DNA from: Labyrinthula sp. Ha
Lineage: Eukaryota > Sar > Bigyra > Labyrinthulida > Labyrinthulaceae
Assembly: GCA_015227615.1 (NCBI GenBank)
Contig: JAALGZ010000007.1
Coordinates: forward strand, 930,001 to 994,000
DNA: 64,000 nucleotides
Reading direction: 5' to 3'
Shown here: piece after piece, positions 10,803 to 22,517 of the stretch
How the letters are laid out: each line of letters starts with the position of its first letter
Position numbering within the stretch: position 1 is the first letter of the stretch
The notes under the pieces: generated by a model
Seen by the model: only the letters and a program-made list of their open reading frames with translations
The model's database searches: none
Told to the model about the DNA's origin: nothing
Program-made: the position numbers and the translations under genes

Positions 10803-12551
10803 ATGAAGAAACTTGTTTATGACTATGTAGTTCTTGGAGCTGGATCAGCTGGGTCTGTATTGGCAAACCGTATTACTAAGCACTCTTCTAGACCTTCAGT
10901 ATGCCTCTTAGAGGCTGGGAAGTCGGATTCAGGTGCGCTAAACTCGTGGCAGATTCAGATGCCCGCAGCTTTAACCTACTCTGTTGGTTCAGATACATAT
11001 AACTGGAACTATCACACTACCCCACAAAGAAATTTAAATAATAGGACATTGCATCAACCAAGAGGTAAAGTGCTAGGAGGCTCATCATCCATAAATGCAA
11101 TGGTCTATGTTAGAGGACACGCTCTTGACTTTCAGCGATGGGATAAAGAAATATCCAAATCTCTTGGAAAAAAGTCATCTGGATGGAGCTATGCTGATGT
11201 GTTACCCTATTTTAAGAAAGCTCAAGGGCATTTGAAAACTGATTCAAGTAGTGAGTACAGGGGGTACGAAGGTTTACTGAAGACAAAAAGATATAGAAAT
11301 CAAGGAGAGCGAAACAATATTCTGTATGATGTCTTTGAAAATGCGGGTCCTTCAATGGGTTACTCCATCGAGAAAGATATGAATGGATTTAAACAGGAAG
11401 GTTTTGGGCCCTTCGACATGACTGTTGATCCCAGAACAGGCGTAAGATCTTCTGCCTCATATTCTTATCTTAAAGATGTTGCGGATTTTGATAATTTGAC
11501 AATACAAACAAAAACTGAAATAACAAAAATCAACTTTCATATTAATGAAGAATCCGGCAGACCAGTTGCTACATCAGTAGATGCTGTTGATTTGAATACT
11601 GGTGAGGAGTTTACAATCAAAGCTGAAAAAGAGATTATTCTATCTTTGGGTGCTGTTGGATCACCCAAGCTACTTATGAACTCTGGGGTTGGTGATTCTC
11701 AAAATCTGAAAAGTTTAGGTGTAGCTTCTGTTGTGCATTTACCACAAGTAGGTCGAAATTTGCAAGATCACTTGGAAATCTATATGCAATACAAATGTAC
11801 AGAAGATCAACCTGTTTCCCTTTACCCTATTGCAGAGTTTGACTTTTCTAACCCGATAAATTTGCTAAAGCGATGTTTTGTGGGTGCCCAATGGTTTCTT
11901 CAAGGTCAAGGTGTCTGTTCATCAAACCTATTTGAAACAGGAGCTTTTATATACTCTAACCGCGAAGATCCAACGTTGCTTCATCCAGATGTTCAGGTTC
12001 ATTTTATCCCAGCTATTGTTCATGGGCAACTTAGCATTATGAAAAAGCACGGGTTTCAACTTCATGTTGGCACATTGCGTCCTGTTTCTTCAGGTGCTGT
12101 TACACTTAATCCAGACAATGTGCAAGGAGATCCTTTGATAGATCCTAATTACTTTGCTGAAGAGAAAGATATAAATGATTTCATTGGTGCTGTTCGTGCT
12201 GGAGAAATCATAGCTAACCAAGAGTCCTTCAAGCCTTACAATGGAGGAAGAATATCCCCAGAGTTTGATGTGTCCAAGTCATCCAGAGAAGAAACTGTTT
12301 CATGGATAAAAGAACACGCAGAAAGTGCTTACCACTTGAGCTGCACTTGCGCTATGGGTGATGTAGTTGACGAAAAGGGCAAAGTTCATGGTGCAGATAA
12401 CTTACGTGTCGTTGATGCTTCAATTATGCCGTCAATGACATCTGGAAACCTTAATGCACCGACAATAATGCTGGCTGAGAAACTAGCAGATGATATTCTG
12501 CATAATCAAACTCTTCCACCAAGTCAATTGCCTTTTCATATGAAGCTATAG
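10803..12551 (+). CDS. GMC-family FAD oxidoreductase, choline dehydrogenase-like
   Basis: The 582-residue enzyme starts almost directly with the FAD-binding Rossmann motif YVVLGAGSAGSVLANR (Gly at 12, 14 and 17) and the ribose-binding Glu in CLLEAG. GMC signature 1 is present as GKVLGGSSSINAMVYVRG (about 88-105). The catalytic pair is visible near the end: His 511 in HLSCTCAMG and Asn 551 in GNLNAPTIMLAEK, both in the exact choline dehydrogenase/BetA context. Choline dehydrogenase oxidises choline towards betaine aldehyde, but other alcohol substrates are possible within GMC. The frame extends to an upstream GTG; the ATG at 10803 is used. There is no obvious targeting peptide, and the C-terminal HMKL is not a standard peroxisomal signal. 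The gene is convergent with the fucosyltransferase-like gene, with 15 nt between stops. Confidence 0.9.
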   Translation: MKKLVYDYVVLGAGSAGSVLANRITKHSSRPSVCLLEAGKSDSGALNSWQIQMPAALTYSVGSDTYNWNYHTTPQRNLNNRTLHQPRGKVLGGSSSINAMVYVRGHALDFQRWDKEISKSLGKKSSGWSYADVLPYFKKAQGHLKTDSSSEYRGYEGLLKTKRYRNQGERNNILYDVFENAGPSMGYSIEKDMNGFKQEGFGPFDMTVDPRTGVRSSASYSYLKDVADFDNLTIQTKTEITKINFHINEESGRPVATSVDAVDLNTGEEFTIKAEKEIILSLGAVGSPKLLMNSGVGDSQNLKSLGVASVVHLPQVGRNLQDHLEIYMQYKCTEDQPVSLYPIAEFDFSNPINLLKRCFVGAQWFLQGQGVCSSNLFETGAFIYSNREDPTLLHPDVQVHFIPAIVHGQLSIMKKHGFQLHVGTLRPVSSGAVTLNPDNVQGDPLIDPNYFAEEKDINDFIGAVRAGEIIANQESFKPYNGGRISPEFDVSKSSREETVSWIKEHAESAYHLSCTCAMGDVVDEKGKVHGADNLRVVDASIMPSMTSGNLNAPTIMLAEKLADDILHNQTLPPSQLPFHMKL

Positions 12552-12566
12552 AAAGCAAGTTGTGGT

Positions 12567-13943
12567 TCAGGATTTCGCTTTTAGCAACATTGGCTGAAAG
12601 TAATCTGCTAAGGAGTAATTTAAGCCTTCAAAGTAGAATAAAATGCTCGGATATATGGGACCAAGCGTCAGAGGGCGAAAATCTCTTAATTGAGCAATGT
12701 TTCTGCTGGCGCTACTTGGATAACTCCCTATGAAAACATTTGCTCGGGACGCTATCTCAAAATCCACAACATGGCACCATTTGTACCTCAGTCCACAGAA
12801 ACCATTATACCGGTATACTTCAATAGTCAAGTTTTCATTAATTTCAATTATTCGCATATTATCTTCAGTTGAGCCAAAATATGTTTCGTCCGCTTTGGGT
12901 GTTTGATGATCAGAGAGAACAAAAAGACGGATAATATTTTTTCCGTGGGCAGATATAATAGGACTGAATAACTGTTCTTCCATATTCCTCTGTGTCTCAT
13001 AAAATGCTGCTGGAAATAAATTCCTAAGTAACTTAGTAAATGTACCAAGTCTCGGCGAACACACGTACTTGAATATAGAGCTATCTGTTTTTGAATCCAG
13101 TCTCACATTTCCTTTGAGCATTAAGTTTGTTAAGATAGAAGTGTATATTCTTTTTTTGCAAGAACCTTCCAGGTGTCGCAAATGAATAGCAAAATATGGC
13201 TGGTTTTCAAAGTTTTCCTTAATGAATCTCTCTGCAGCTGACCTAATTGGTTTTAGTGGAGTTAAGTTTGCAAAAAAACTTCTGGCAAAAGCAAGGTCAT
13301 GAAAATTCCGCCCTAGAATTTATCAAATAGATAAAAAGATACATTCAAAATAGTGCAGAGACCTGCTTCCAATTTTAATGTATTTGGCTCCATTTATAGA
13401 CTTGATTAACTTCTTTCTCGTTTCCCAGGAAGAGAGTTTCTTGGATAACTCACTTATTCGAACCCCAGTTTTTAAACATTCCTTAAATTCCTGTGACGAA
13501 AGCTCAGATTCTAGAATAACAACTTGATATTCTTTATCCTGAAAAATGTTCTCCCAACCAGCAACTTCATAGACCCGTGTCATTTCCTTAGAAACAACGA
13601 AACTTCTATTAAGTAGATAAGCAATCAGCAAACCCGTTACTGTTTCATCAAGAACATTGTTGAACCTTCCATAGTGAGCCCCAGAGCAAATAAACTGCGT
13701 TGCTTTTAACTTAGCTCCATCATTTTTAGGCTCTGCACTTAGTTGAAAAAATGTCTCAAACTCAGAAACCTGGAAAAGTTCTTCGAAATCAGGTTCAACT
13801 CTGCACCCAAACCAGAAAACAGTAAACAGTATTAAGAATAAGATGGAAATGTTAATTTTTGATCGCTTTTCCATCCATATCTTAAGAAATCTCCGATGCT
13901 CATTCGTCCGTTGAACTTCGTTTTTGTGCTTAACGGATATCAT
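12567..13943 (-). CDS. O-fucosyltransferase-like type II membrane protein
   Basis: The exons are 13943-13343 and 13312-12567, with a 30-nt intron at 13313-13342 (GTATCT...TCTAG, phase 1) that recreates a Trp codon (HYFE|WRNFHDLAFARSFF). The product is 448 residues. A basic cytosolic start (HEHRRFLKIWMEKRSK-like) precedes one hydrophobic signal anchor (about 30-46), as in Golgi glycosyltransferases. Family features are ICSGAHYGRFNNVLDE (acceptor/GDP-sugar region), AIHLRHLEGSC (the H-x-R motif of GDP-fucose-dependent enzymes) and DFEIASRANVFIGSYPSSAS near the C-terminus (nucleotide-sugar binding with the D...Y..S..S pattern). It probably adds fucose to proteins or glycans in the secretory pathway; substrate unknown. 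Only 26 nt separate its ATG from the divergent BolA ATG. Confidence 0.8.
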
Positions 13944-13969
13944 TTAACATTGCGAATTTGTGTATATCA

Positions 13970-14338
13970 ATGCGAATAAGAAATATGAGCGTTTTTCGAG
14001 GTCCCGTGCAAGAATTCATAGAAAAAAAGATATTGGATGCTTTAAAGCCAACATTCTTTCAAGTTACAAATGAATCACACGGAAGAATAGAAGATGAAAG
14101 TCATTTCCATGTCGTTGTTGTCAGTGATGATTTCAACGGACTTTCGTTGATCAAGCGACATCGTTTAGTTAACGGCTTATTTAGTGATGAAACAAACAAT
14201 TTGAAATTTCACTCTTTAAGGCTAACAACAAAAACTCCTGAGCAATGGGCAAAAGGTTCAGAGATAAGCAAAGCTCCCAAATGCACGGGTAAAGGAGATG
14301 GAAGAAATCCAACTGATGTTAATAAGTTAGAAGGATAA
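13970..14338 (+). CDS. BolA-like protein
   Basis: The 122-residue protein has the complete BolA fold signature: N-terminal helix IEKKILDALKPTFFQVTNES, then HGRIEDESHFHVVVVSDDF and the invariant helix GLSLIKRHRLVNGLF. A charged C-terminal tail follows. BolA proteins work with monothiol glutaredoxins in iron-sulfur cluster delivery and iron sensing. The conserved SHF and RHR residues are all present. A frame extends to an upstream TTG, but the first ATG (MRIRNMSVFRG) is taken; an internal ATG at MSVFRG is an alternative. The upstream gap to the divergent fucosyltransferase-like gene is so short that both genes must share one compact promoter. Its stop lies 1 nt from the stop of the convergent SDR gene. 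Confidence 0.9.
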   Translation: MRIRNMSVFRGPVQEFIEKKILDALKPTFFQVTNESHGRIEDESHFHVVVVSDDFNGLSLIKRHRLVNGLFSDETNNLKFHSLRLTTKTPEQWAKGSEISKAPKCTGKGDGRNPTDVNKLEG

Positions 14339-14339
14339 G

Positions 14340-15185
14340 TTACTTAATCCAACGTGCGAAAAGGGATTTCTCACGAATATCCCATTCCTTCTCATATTCC
14401 TCTTTATTAGTTTCTAACAAGAGAAACTCTACAAATTTAGCAACGTTGAAAGCATTGTCCACACCATCCTCTGGAGGCGCATAGTTTTTCTCCTCAGCCA
14501 TTTTTTTCATCTCCTTCTTAAAGTCGACAAACATCTGCTTCATTGGAAAATCGTTTTCATCTGTGCTTCTAATAGCTTGTTGCATCTCCGACTCAACGAC
14601 ACCTGGCATAAAAGATGCGATACTGACATCAACGCCAAGTTGTTTAAACTCAGCTGCCAGACACCTATACATTGCAAAGAAAGCGGTCTTTGTCGTACAA
14701 TATGGCAGCCATGACGGTATCGCTACATGAGCAGCTCCTGTTCCCACGTGCAAGATTCGAGCTCCTGCCGCAAACATATTTTCATTGAGCATCTTCTGGG
14801 CAAGGAAAAGCGGAGAATGAACATTTAAATCATAGGCGGCTTTCCATTTACCTGCATCAAGCTCCCCAAAAGGTTTCATTTGTCCCAATGTACCTGCGTT
14901 TTGAACAACAAAGTCAAACTTTGGAGGTTCTGATCCCTCATTTACAAAGTTATCTGTGAGTGCACCAATGTTATTCCAATCTGTAAGATCAAACTTGAAA
15001 GTATGGATGTTTTCTGGGTACTTAGTTTCACTCTTCAACTCCTCTAGTTTCTGTTCTCTGCGTGCAACAGCATACACCTGGAATTTCAAATCAGAAAAAT
15101 GTATTGCAAGAGCACGACCTATTCCACTCGAGGCTATAAAATAACTTAACTAAATAGAAATACCCCCAGTAATAAGTATCTTCAT
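14340..15185 (-). CDS. Short-chain dehydrogenase/reductase, fungal benzil/sepiapterin reductase type
   Basis: The first exon is only 22 nt (15185-15164). A 30-nt intron (15134-15163, GTATTT...TATAG, phase 1) splits the nucleotide-binding motif, and exon 2 runs 15133-14340. Splicing yields MKILITG|ASSGIGRALA, the textbook SDR TGxxxGIG loop, giving 271 residues. Other SDR landmarks are FDL (cofactor-binding Asp), NAG at 86-88 and YCTTK with Tyr 152 and Lys 156. The usual catalytic Ser, 13 residues before Tyr, is Thr 139 (VGTGAAH). The VGTGAAHVAIPSW...YCTTK context resembles the NADPH-dependent YIR035C/YueD and sepiapterin reductase branch. Substrate is unknown. Without the intron the gene would lack both an ATG and its dinucleotide-binding loop. 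Confidence 0.9.
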
Positions 15186-18100
15186 ACTTTCTGTTTACCC
15201 AATTAAGTTTGTATCTATGATTCAATTGCCCAATCAAATTTGGACTGTCATTGCCCCCACATTGAGCTAGTAATTTAGAATACTTACGCTTGACCGTTTG
15301 ACAGCATTAAAAATTTTGGGAAACAGCAAAATAACAAGAAATCCAACATTCAAAAAACTTATATATCACGAGCTGGTAGAAGGAAAAAGTTTAGGGATAA
15401 ATTTTAAATGCCACATTCTAACAACTAGTCATGAATTATATATACGTACTTTTTGACCCCTGGTCTTTCTATCACGGAATGTTCTCACATAAAATAATGC
15501 GCAGTATTTTAGAAATAAAAATAAACGTAAATGTTACCTGGAACATAATTCTAGAGATCCTATAGGCTAACAATAGTTCTTTGTTAACTACATGCACATC
15601 ACATATGATTTTCCCAAAATCCTTTGAAATATTTGGTGTGTGCAAAACTTCGTAAGTTATGCATCAGCACAACAGCATGAGGCAGTACTTTTAGTAACAA
15701 TCATTTTCATGCGAAAGCTTCTGGAGAAATAGTAATCCAAATGCAGATGTTAATACGAAAAATCATTTAACCTACCAAACTAAGGATATTCAGAAAATAG
15801 AATTTGTTTCTAGAGCAAAGAATTGAAGTGAATTATGGAACCTCATAGATAGAGAGTTCAGTATATAGCGCTGAGTCAACCCTCTCATTGTATCAAACCC
15901 GTTTTCCCAAAAAAATGTTAAAATTCCGCTCTAATATATCATAGAGATACACATTTAAAAGATGAGTAGTATAAACTTCTTTGGGTTAAGGGAAGAAAAT
16001 AATGCAAATAGTCAGAGCATTTTTTTGAAACCATAAACGAGATAGACTTAGAACTTGAAACAAGTTTCAAAAAATTGGAACAATACCTCTTACCTCGTAA
16101 CTCATCACCAAAAATTAAATACAAAAAAGATATTTGGTACAATATTGAATATATACCGCTTGGTTGGTGATCATCTAGAAACATCAGTCTACCCCATCCA
16201 GAAACACCCCTAACCCATGAAATACGAACCCTACAATTTCGTCAGTACCAACCATAAAATTGATAACTCTAATACTTATAATTTTTGAAATTTATAACTA
16301 AAACTATTAAAAACAATATCACCAACTATTTAAGCAAAGTCCCAGCTATAGTTAAAGCAATTTCTAGATTCGATCACTTCTTTGATAACCAAGCGTAGAC
16401 ATTGCATCTAAATTTCTGTTTACGTCACTATTTTCTTGCTTAGTTTTGGTACAGGGAGTAGAATGATGGAAGAACTTGAGCATAAGTCACCGTTTTTTAA
16501 AAAGAGGTTAATGCGACATTATGTTTATAGCTTTAAATAAAATTATTCGTAATATCTCAGTCTTTGTCACATTTCTTTGGGAGGTTTGTCAGCTTTGATT
16601 CAGATTATGTCCATATTTTTGGAAAATATTATTCTTATGAACCATGGATAATACTGAATGAGCCATGAAGCTCTCGCAGTTAAACTAGTAGTATTTCAAA
16701 ATATCCTTAACAAAAAACTAGTTTAATAACAATATGATAATAACGCCGGAAGCATCTCTTACGAGTAGAAAATTCGTCATAATTCCTGAAATAGACACAA
16801 GAATGGATTCGAAAACAAATAATCGTATCCTGATCGTAAACTTAAATTATTGACTGTTGACAGCATTGAGTCAAAGGACAATAATTGTCGTTTTAAGATA
16901 ATAGTCTTATGCGTCCTTAATCAGTCTCTCCCTATATTTTCCTAGGGGTTGCGATATACGTATTTTGACAATAATCAAATAGGGACCTTTAGTTGAAGGG
17001 AATAGTTGGCATTGCTTTTGTCTTATTTGAATTATTTCTATACACAATATTTTTTAGTGTTTATGGATATGATTTTAGCTATCAAAACTTACATCAGCAG
17101 TAGGTTAAATGGCTATGACAGTAGTACTCGAATTACATCATTATGATACAGTATGAAGCTTTGAATTATAAGAGGAGAAAACTCTAGTACAATCTCATAC
17201 TCTGTGAAAGTGGTAACAAGAGTGGTTTATTTCCATCAAATTTTTTATTGTTTAGGTTCTTGCCCGATTTTGTGGTGAAAATAATGTGTCAGTAATTTAA
17301 GATGTACTCTTAACTCTAAGTTTAATAATCTTACTCAAGCTTGACACCTTTTGAAAACATAATCTTTGATAAAGCTTTTTATCCCGACAGACCTGTTTGG
17401 TAAAAATATTACCCTGTAAAATTTTTAGGCTCATATCCCAACGGTGATATTAGACTAATACTTCAAAGGTACCCTGGACTATGATTTATATCCAATAAGG
17501 TTAGAGTGAAGCTGCAGCTCAAGCCCACAACTCCTTTAAATACTATTAAATATTTATTCATTTCTCTGAATATTAGCTCAATTTCAATCTAAAAAATTTT
17601 CACTTACAGTTTATGAATACATTGAAGGGACTCCTGAGCGGAGAGAACACTGATGCAGATAATTTGGTGCTAGTATTACAACATGTTTTTCTGTGCGTCA
17701 TAACCACTGGTTGAATACTTATATTTACAGTGAACATATAAATAAAGCATGTAAAAACTATGCGTTAACATATCTAATATCTAAAGGAAACATATATGTC
17801 GCTGATGATGCCAATAATTTATTTAGAACCTTACTAGAATCGCATCCATTCACCTCTATATTTTTGCACACAAATTGACTTTAAAGACTGATTTTAAGAA
17901 TAAATCTAGAATTGTTTATACAGTTAAAACATAATTTGGACTCGTGTTTCTTAGCTATAAAGTTTTGTTATCAGGATTGAGAAGTTTTGTTGATAATGAA
18001 TTTAGGTTTCCAACCTCCGTACGCCCCAAAAAAAGAGAATAATATAAATCAGAGAGACAATATAGGTAAAGTAGCTATCAACAAACTCTACATACACCCT

Positions 18101-20247
18101 TTAAGTAATCGAAGATAACTAAAACTAAACTATCCATTTGATTCATTTTTATGTCACCTTGGACTGAATCTGTTGCAAAACCTTGTCATCCATACTGTGA
18201 TATTTTCTGAAGTGGCTCCAATAGAATCAATATACCTTGTCAAAACCTTCTTTTATTTTATTTTGCATTGGCAGAATTTTTTTCCATTTTTTTAGAACTT
18301 AGGTTGATTTTGGGTATTGTATCCAATTTCTTCAACAGAGTTATTGAGCGTGGCAAGTACAATACTGAGGTTTGTGATACTTAATTGGTGAATCAATACT
18401 TGCATAGGTTACTAGCAAATACCTGTGGTGATAGTCTGGTAATTTCCAAAGTGCGAAATATTTATATAGTTTTTAGATAAGTCATGTTAGAAATAAATAT
18501 TTAATAAGCAGTGTTTAGCCTACGTATCTAGCTTCATTTAATTTTCGGTATATTTTCATCCTTTTATTTTAAGAGTCCTGATTTCGTACAACAGGGAACA
18601 TAGTTAAATATGCACCTAAAACTAATTAGAAGTTTCGTTATATCTAAAGGAACTTCATACTATGTTGGAAAATAGGAGATCTATCTAGTTAACAACTCTC
18701 CGTTTTTTTGAAAAAAAAGGTTATGTGAGGATAGTTAAGTTTGCGGACAGAGTTAGGGTAACAGTATATCTAGTATTATGTTTGAAAGATCCAACGCTAG
18801 ATACTGGGATAAAATTAAGCTTTTTTGATATTGGTTTAGAAGCTTTAAATATTACAACTATTATAATAACCTTTTTTGAGGGAGTATTTTATGATAAATT
18901 TTCTGAAGAAGTTGTAATGATGTTGTGCATTAAATTTTATACCACTAAAATAATCCAATAGAATGGAAACCAGATATTGAAAACATCTATGAAGTTAAAG
19001 CAAAAAATCTAAAATAAAAACACGATATTAAAATTTGGCCTCTCATGAATTCTATGGATTTGCGATACGAACATCTGTAATAATCTATAGAGTAAGTCAA
19101 AAAATTTTTCTGAAAGAATCATGGTGTTGTTTGTAGCAAATTCAAAATCTCTTAAGAATCAATTCAATATTTGCTACTAGAAATGTAATTGTATGAAGAT
19201 TGATGCTTAGAACATTGGCTTAGAATCTTATGCCTATTAATATTTTATAATTACTATCTAGTTTATTGCATGGAGCACCGTAAGTTTGTTTATTCATTAG
19301 AGCTTGAATAGATTATATTGGATACAAGAACCATGGTATAACTTTTGGTATCTCTAAATAAAAAATTTGCATCTAAGCACAAAGGTGTTTTAAACTTCTA
19401 GTAGAATTAGTAGATGGTATGTATATAGCTTAGGTATGTAGGCCCGTGTTCTAAACGGATATTATAATAATATTTGGCATACAGTCAAGCCATGGATTTG
19501 TTAAAATAAAAATAAAAAATATTTCTACTGGTACTATTCTAAAAAAAAGGCGGGTTAATGCCAGCAGATGAGCTTTTATATTTTTTGTAGAGAGCGTTAT
19601 ACTCTTGCAAGGATATAGATAATTTGCATATCGGTTGTACTATCTTGTATAGGAGTTGGATTTGATGTATTGATATTTTATAAATATTTTTTGTCACACA
19701 TCTCTTAGTGACTAATTAAGATGTTTTTCCTCTCATTTTCAGTAATTATTGATAATGAGAGTTAAATTATAATCGTTTGATAAGAATTATTATCCTAATT
19801 TTCTATTGAAAATCAGAATAAAGAAAATGTTATCAAATATTTATTGGTTAATTTTATCCAATTCGATGCTTATTCTCTTACAGGTAGTAGTTAATGTACC
19901 TTAGGTTTCTTAATTCAACATTGCATTTTCTCAGACCTCTAGGAAAAACCAGTTTTCATTTTTACATTTAAACAAGTACTTACTCCTGACCTTAGTGCAG
20001 CTATAAAGTATCTGGGATGAAAATTTTTATCCTGGTTCCGTGAAAAACAGAAACAACAAGAATACTTTCTTTCTAATTAGAGCCATTGCAAATACTAAAT
20101 CATTTTCAGGGAGAAATATAGCTTTACTTATTGTGTGACAAAAAGTAATAATAGTTTCATTGTTTCTAAAAAGAATATGATATGAAACATCATTCAATAA
20201 GTTTACATTTAGTCTTATCATTCAGATATTCTAGTTTACTATTGTTT

Positions 20248-20570
20248 CTATTATGTTAGTTTTGTCTGTTGGTAATTTATTAACTGCAATGGGTACAGTT
20301 GGTTCGTTTCAAAAGTTGGTGTGGTAAGAGCTTTTCTTCTGTTATTTTGAATACAACTTACAAGCTCTGCAAAATTCATGACATAAGCCGCATAGTTTTC
20401 TTGGGAATATATTAATGGCTCAATCAATCTTAGTCACCATATGTGTCAGCTACCAATAGTGATATCTTTGCATTCCATCGACCAGTGTAAATAGTGTGGT
20501 GCATCTTAGGAGATCCAACCCAACCGTCAACATTGATAACTTGCTCTAAGAACAAGAACCCTGTAAAACG
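20248..20570 (-). pseudogene. Decayed coding fragment, possibly a DNA-transposon protein
   Basis: Minus-strand translation shows two adjoining protein-like runs in different frames: one containing EQVINVDGWVGSPKMHHTIY and TGRWNAKISLLVADTYGD, the next containing LIEPLIYSQENYAAYVMNFA and ELVSCIQNNRRKALTTP. Their composition is protein-like, unlike the surrounding DNA. The DGW-containing text faintly recalls hAT-type transposases, but this is a guess and no terminal repeats were seen. It is clearly broken. Confidence 0.35.
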
Positions 20571-22500
20571 GATAATACCGACTTAGATATCCCGTAAGAA
20601 CAGCTTAACGGCTAACTAGAGCCTAAAACTACGTGACTTAAATACTAGACATTCCCAATGAGCAAAGTAGTACATTCATCGGTAAGTGACTGCTTCGCTG
20701 AGGTGGTTTTTCTTTCATATACTCTTTTTTACTTGTCGTGAAGTACTTTTGATGATCAAAATATTCCGCAGTAACTCAAGCTTAATGAGTCAGAGCATAA
20801 AATGTATAAGACAATCCTACTTGTTGTATTATATTTGCCTTAGTTTGAGGATCCTAAGGGCTTCGCCTAATAGTTGCCTTAAACGGAATTACTACTTAGT
20901 TACACTATGATGGAGCACTTAATCAATGACCATCTAGCCTATTAACTAAGAACACAAATAGTATTTAGACAAATCAAAGAGAATAGTTACATAGCTTTGC
21001 TTCCTCATCAACAGAATTTGATTAGATTTTTGATGATATCGATATGTTCTATTAAGGAGTTCTTCTGCTGGGGTAATTCAAAAAGGGTTCATTTCACTCT
21101 TACAGTTCTTATTACTTGAGAGAAATAATATTTCAAAACTTCGTACACCTTTCAACCGGTGAATAACCACCAAAAAATACTAACGAGAAGGTTAGCACAG
21201 TAAATGCTTATTTGCCCGCAAAGCACACAAGTTTTTTTGGTGCTGTGACATTCTAGTATCTACTCGAAACATATTTGGATTCCCTACAGCACAAACCCAA
21301 ATTTCATCTGATAATGAAAGTATTGAAATTTCTCTAGCTCTAAGATACTTATAAAGACTATTCAAGGTCCTCGTGGAACTTTAACAAATTTGCTAAGAAT
21401 AAGAATACAATTATGGTAGATTTTTTTTGTGTACAGTAGGGTACATTTAGGGTATAGAAAATAGAAGAAAAAGTATGCAACATTGTTACTTAAACAGTTT
21501 GTGCAGGGGCATTCAATGGTATAATTTCTGAGGTTTAAGTCAGACTGTTTTTTGTGTGTATGGAAGTTGATCGCGTTTATATGAACTCGGAAGATGAAAA
21601 CTAAACTAGGTTAGAAAAAAAAAGATCATGGGGAGAAATGTAAGGCTCGGATGTGGAGAAGTATGGTTCGACTGTTAGCATACAACTCCCGACTCGGGTA
21701 CGCTGTTGTGTAGTAATGAAGCTTGTTAAGGTGTAAGAGAAGAGTAGAACTCTTGTTTGTTAAACGTACAAGTTCTTCATATAAGGTGGTTCTTTATTGC
21801 AATTTGGGAATTGAATTTTATTTTTTAACATTTCTTTGATAACTTTTTAACTTGAATTCTATGTATGAGAATCATTAATGACTAAAAACTGTTTTGACTG
21901 CCCATTGATAATCAATAATTAATTAAAGTAAGGTTATAATCATTTGCTTTGAATCAAGTTCCCATCTTTCTCAGTAATGATCTGATTCAATTTAAGATTC
22001 ATATTATTAACGATAGATCTAATTTACTCCGCGCCCTAACTCTAGAGTAAGAGTATCTCTCAGACTGCCAATAGCAGCTGAGTTAGATTTGTATACAGGT
22101 TCAAGGGTGAGTTTGTAGAAACAATTCGAGTCTCTTGTCAAATTGTCCGAGTTGTAGCGATATTCTAGTGGATTCAATTAAGGTGATAGCCAGTGCATGT
22201 TCACTGTACACTTAGATGGCAAATTTTTCTCTGGAATGGCTTATTTATGTATATATGCCACAGTTTTGAAAATTTCTTAGTGCATGAGCTGATAAATTTT
22301 GGTTGTTACAATTTGTTGACAGAATTTGCTTAGTTCAATTTGCTGAGAGCAAGTTCCGTGTTTCTTTGGAATTGTCCTCTATGTTCTTCATGGACTTGTT
22401 GCTGTTTACTCAGGGTAAAAAAGCCTATACCGTTATATTTATTATTCTAGGCCAGAAAGTAGCAAGAAAAAAGGTAGATCAAGGGCTTTGGTGATGTGTC

Positions 22501-22517
22501 ATATATATATATATATA
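22501..22517. repeat. (AT)n microsatellite
   Basis: A pure alternating AT run of 17 nt within the desert. A similar shorter run lies near 29555-29567. Confidence 0.9.
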
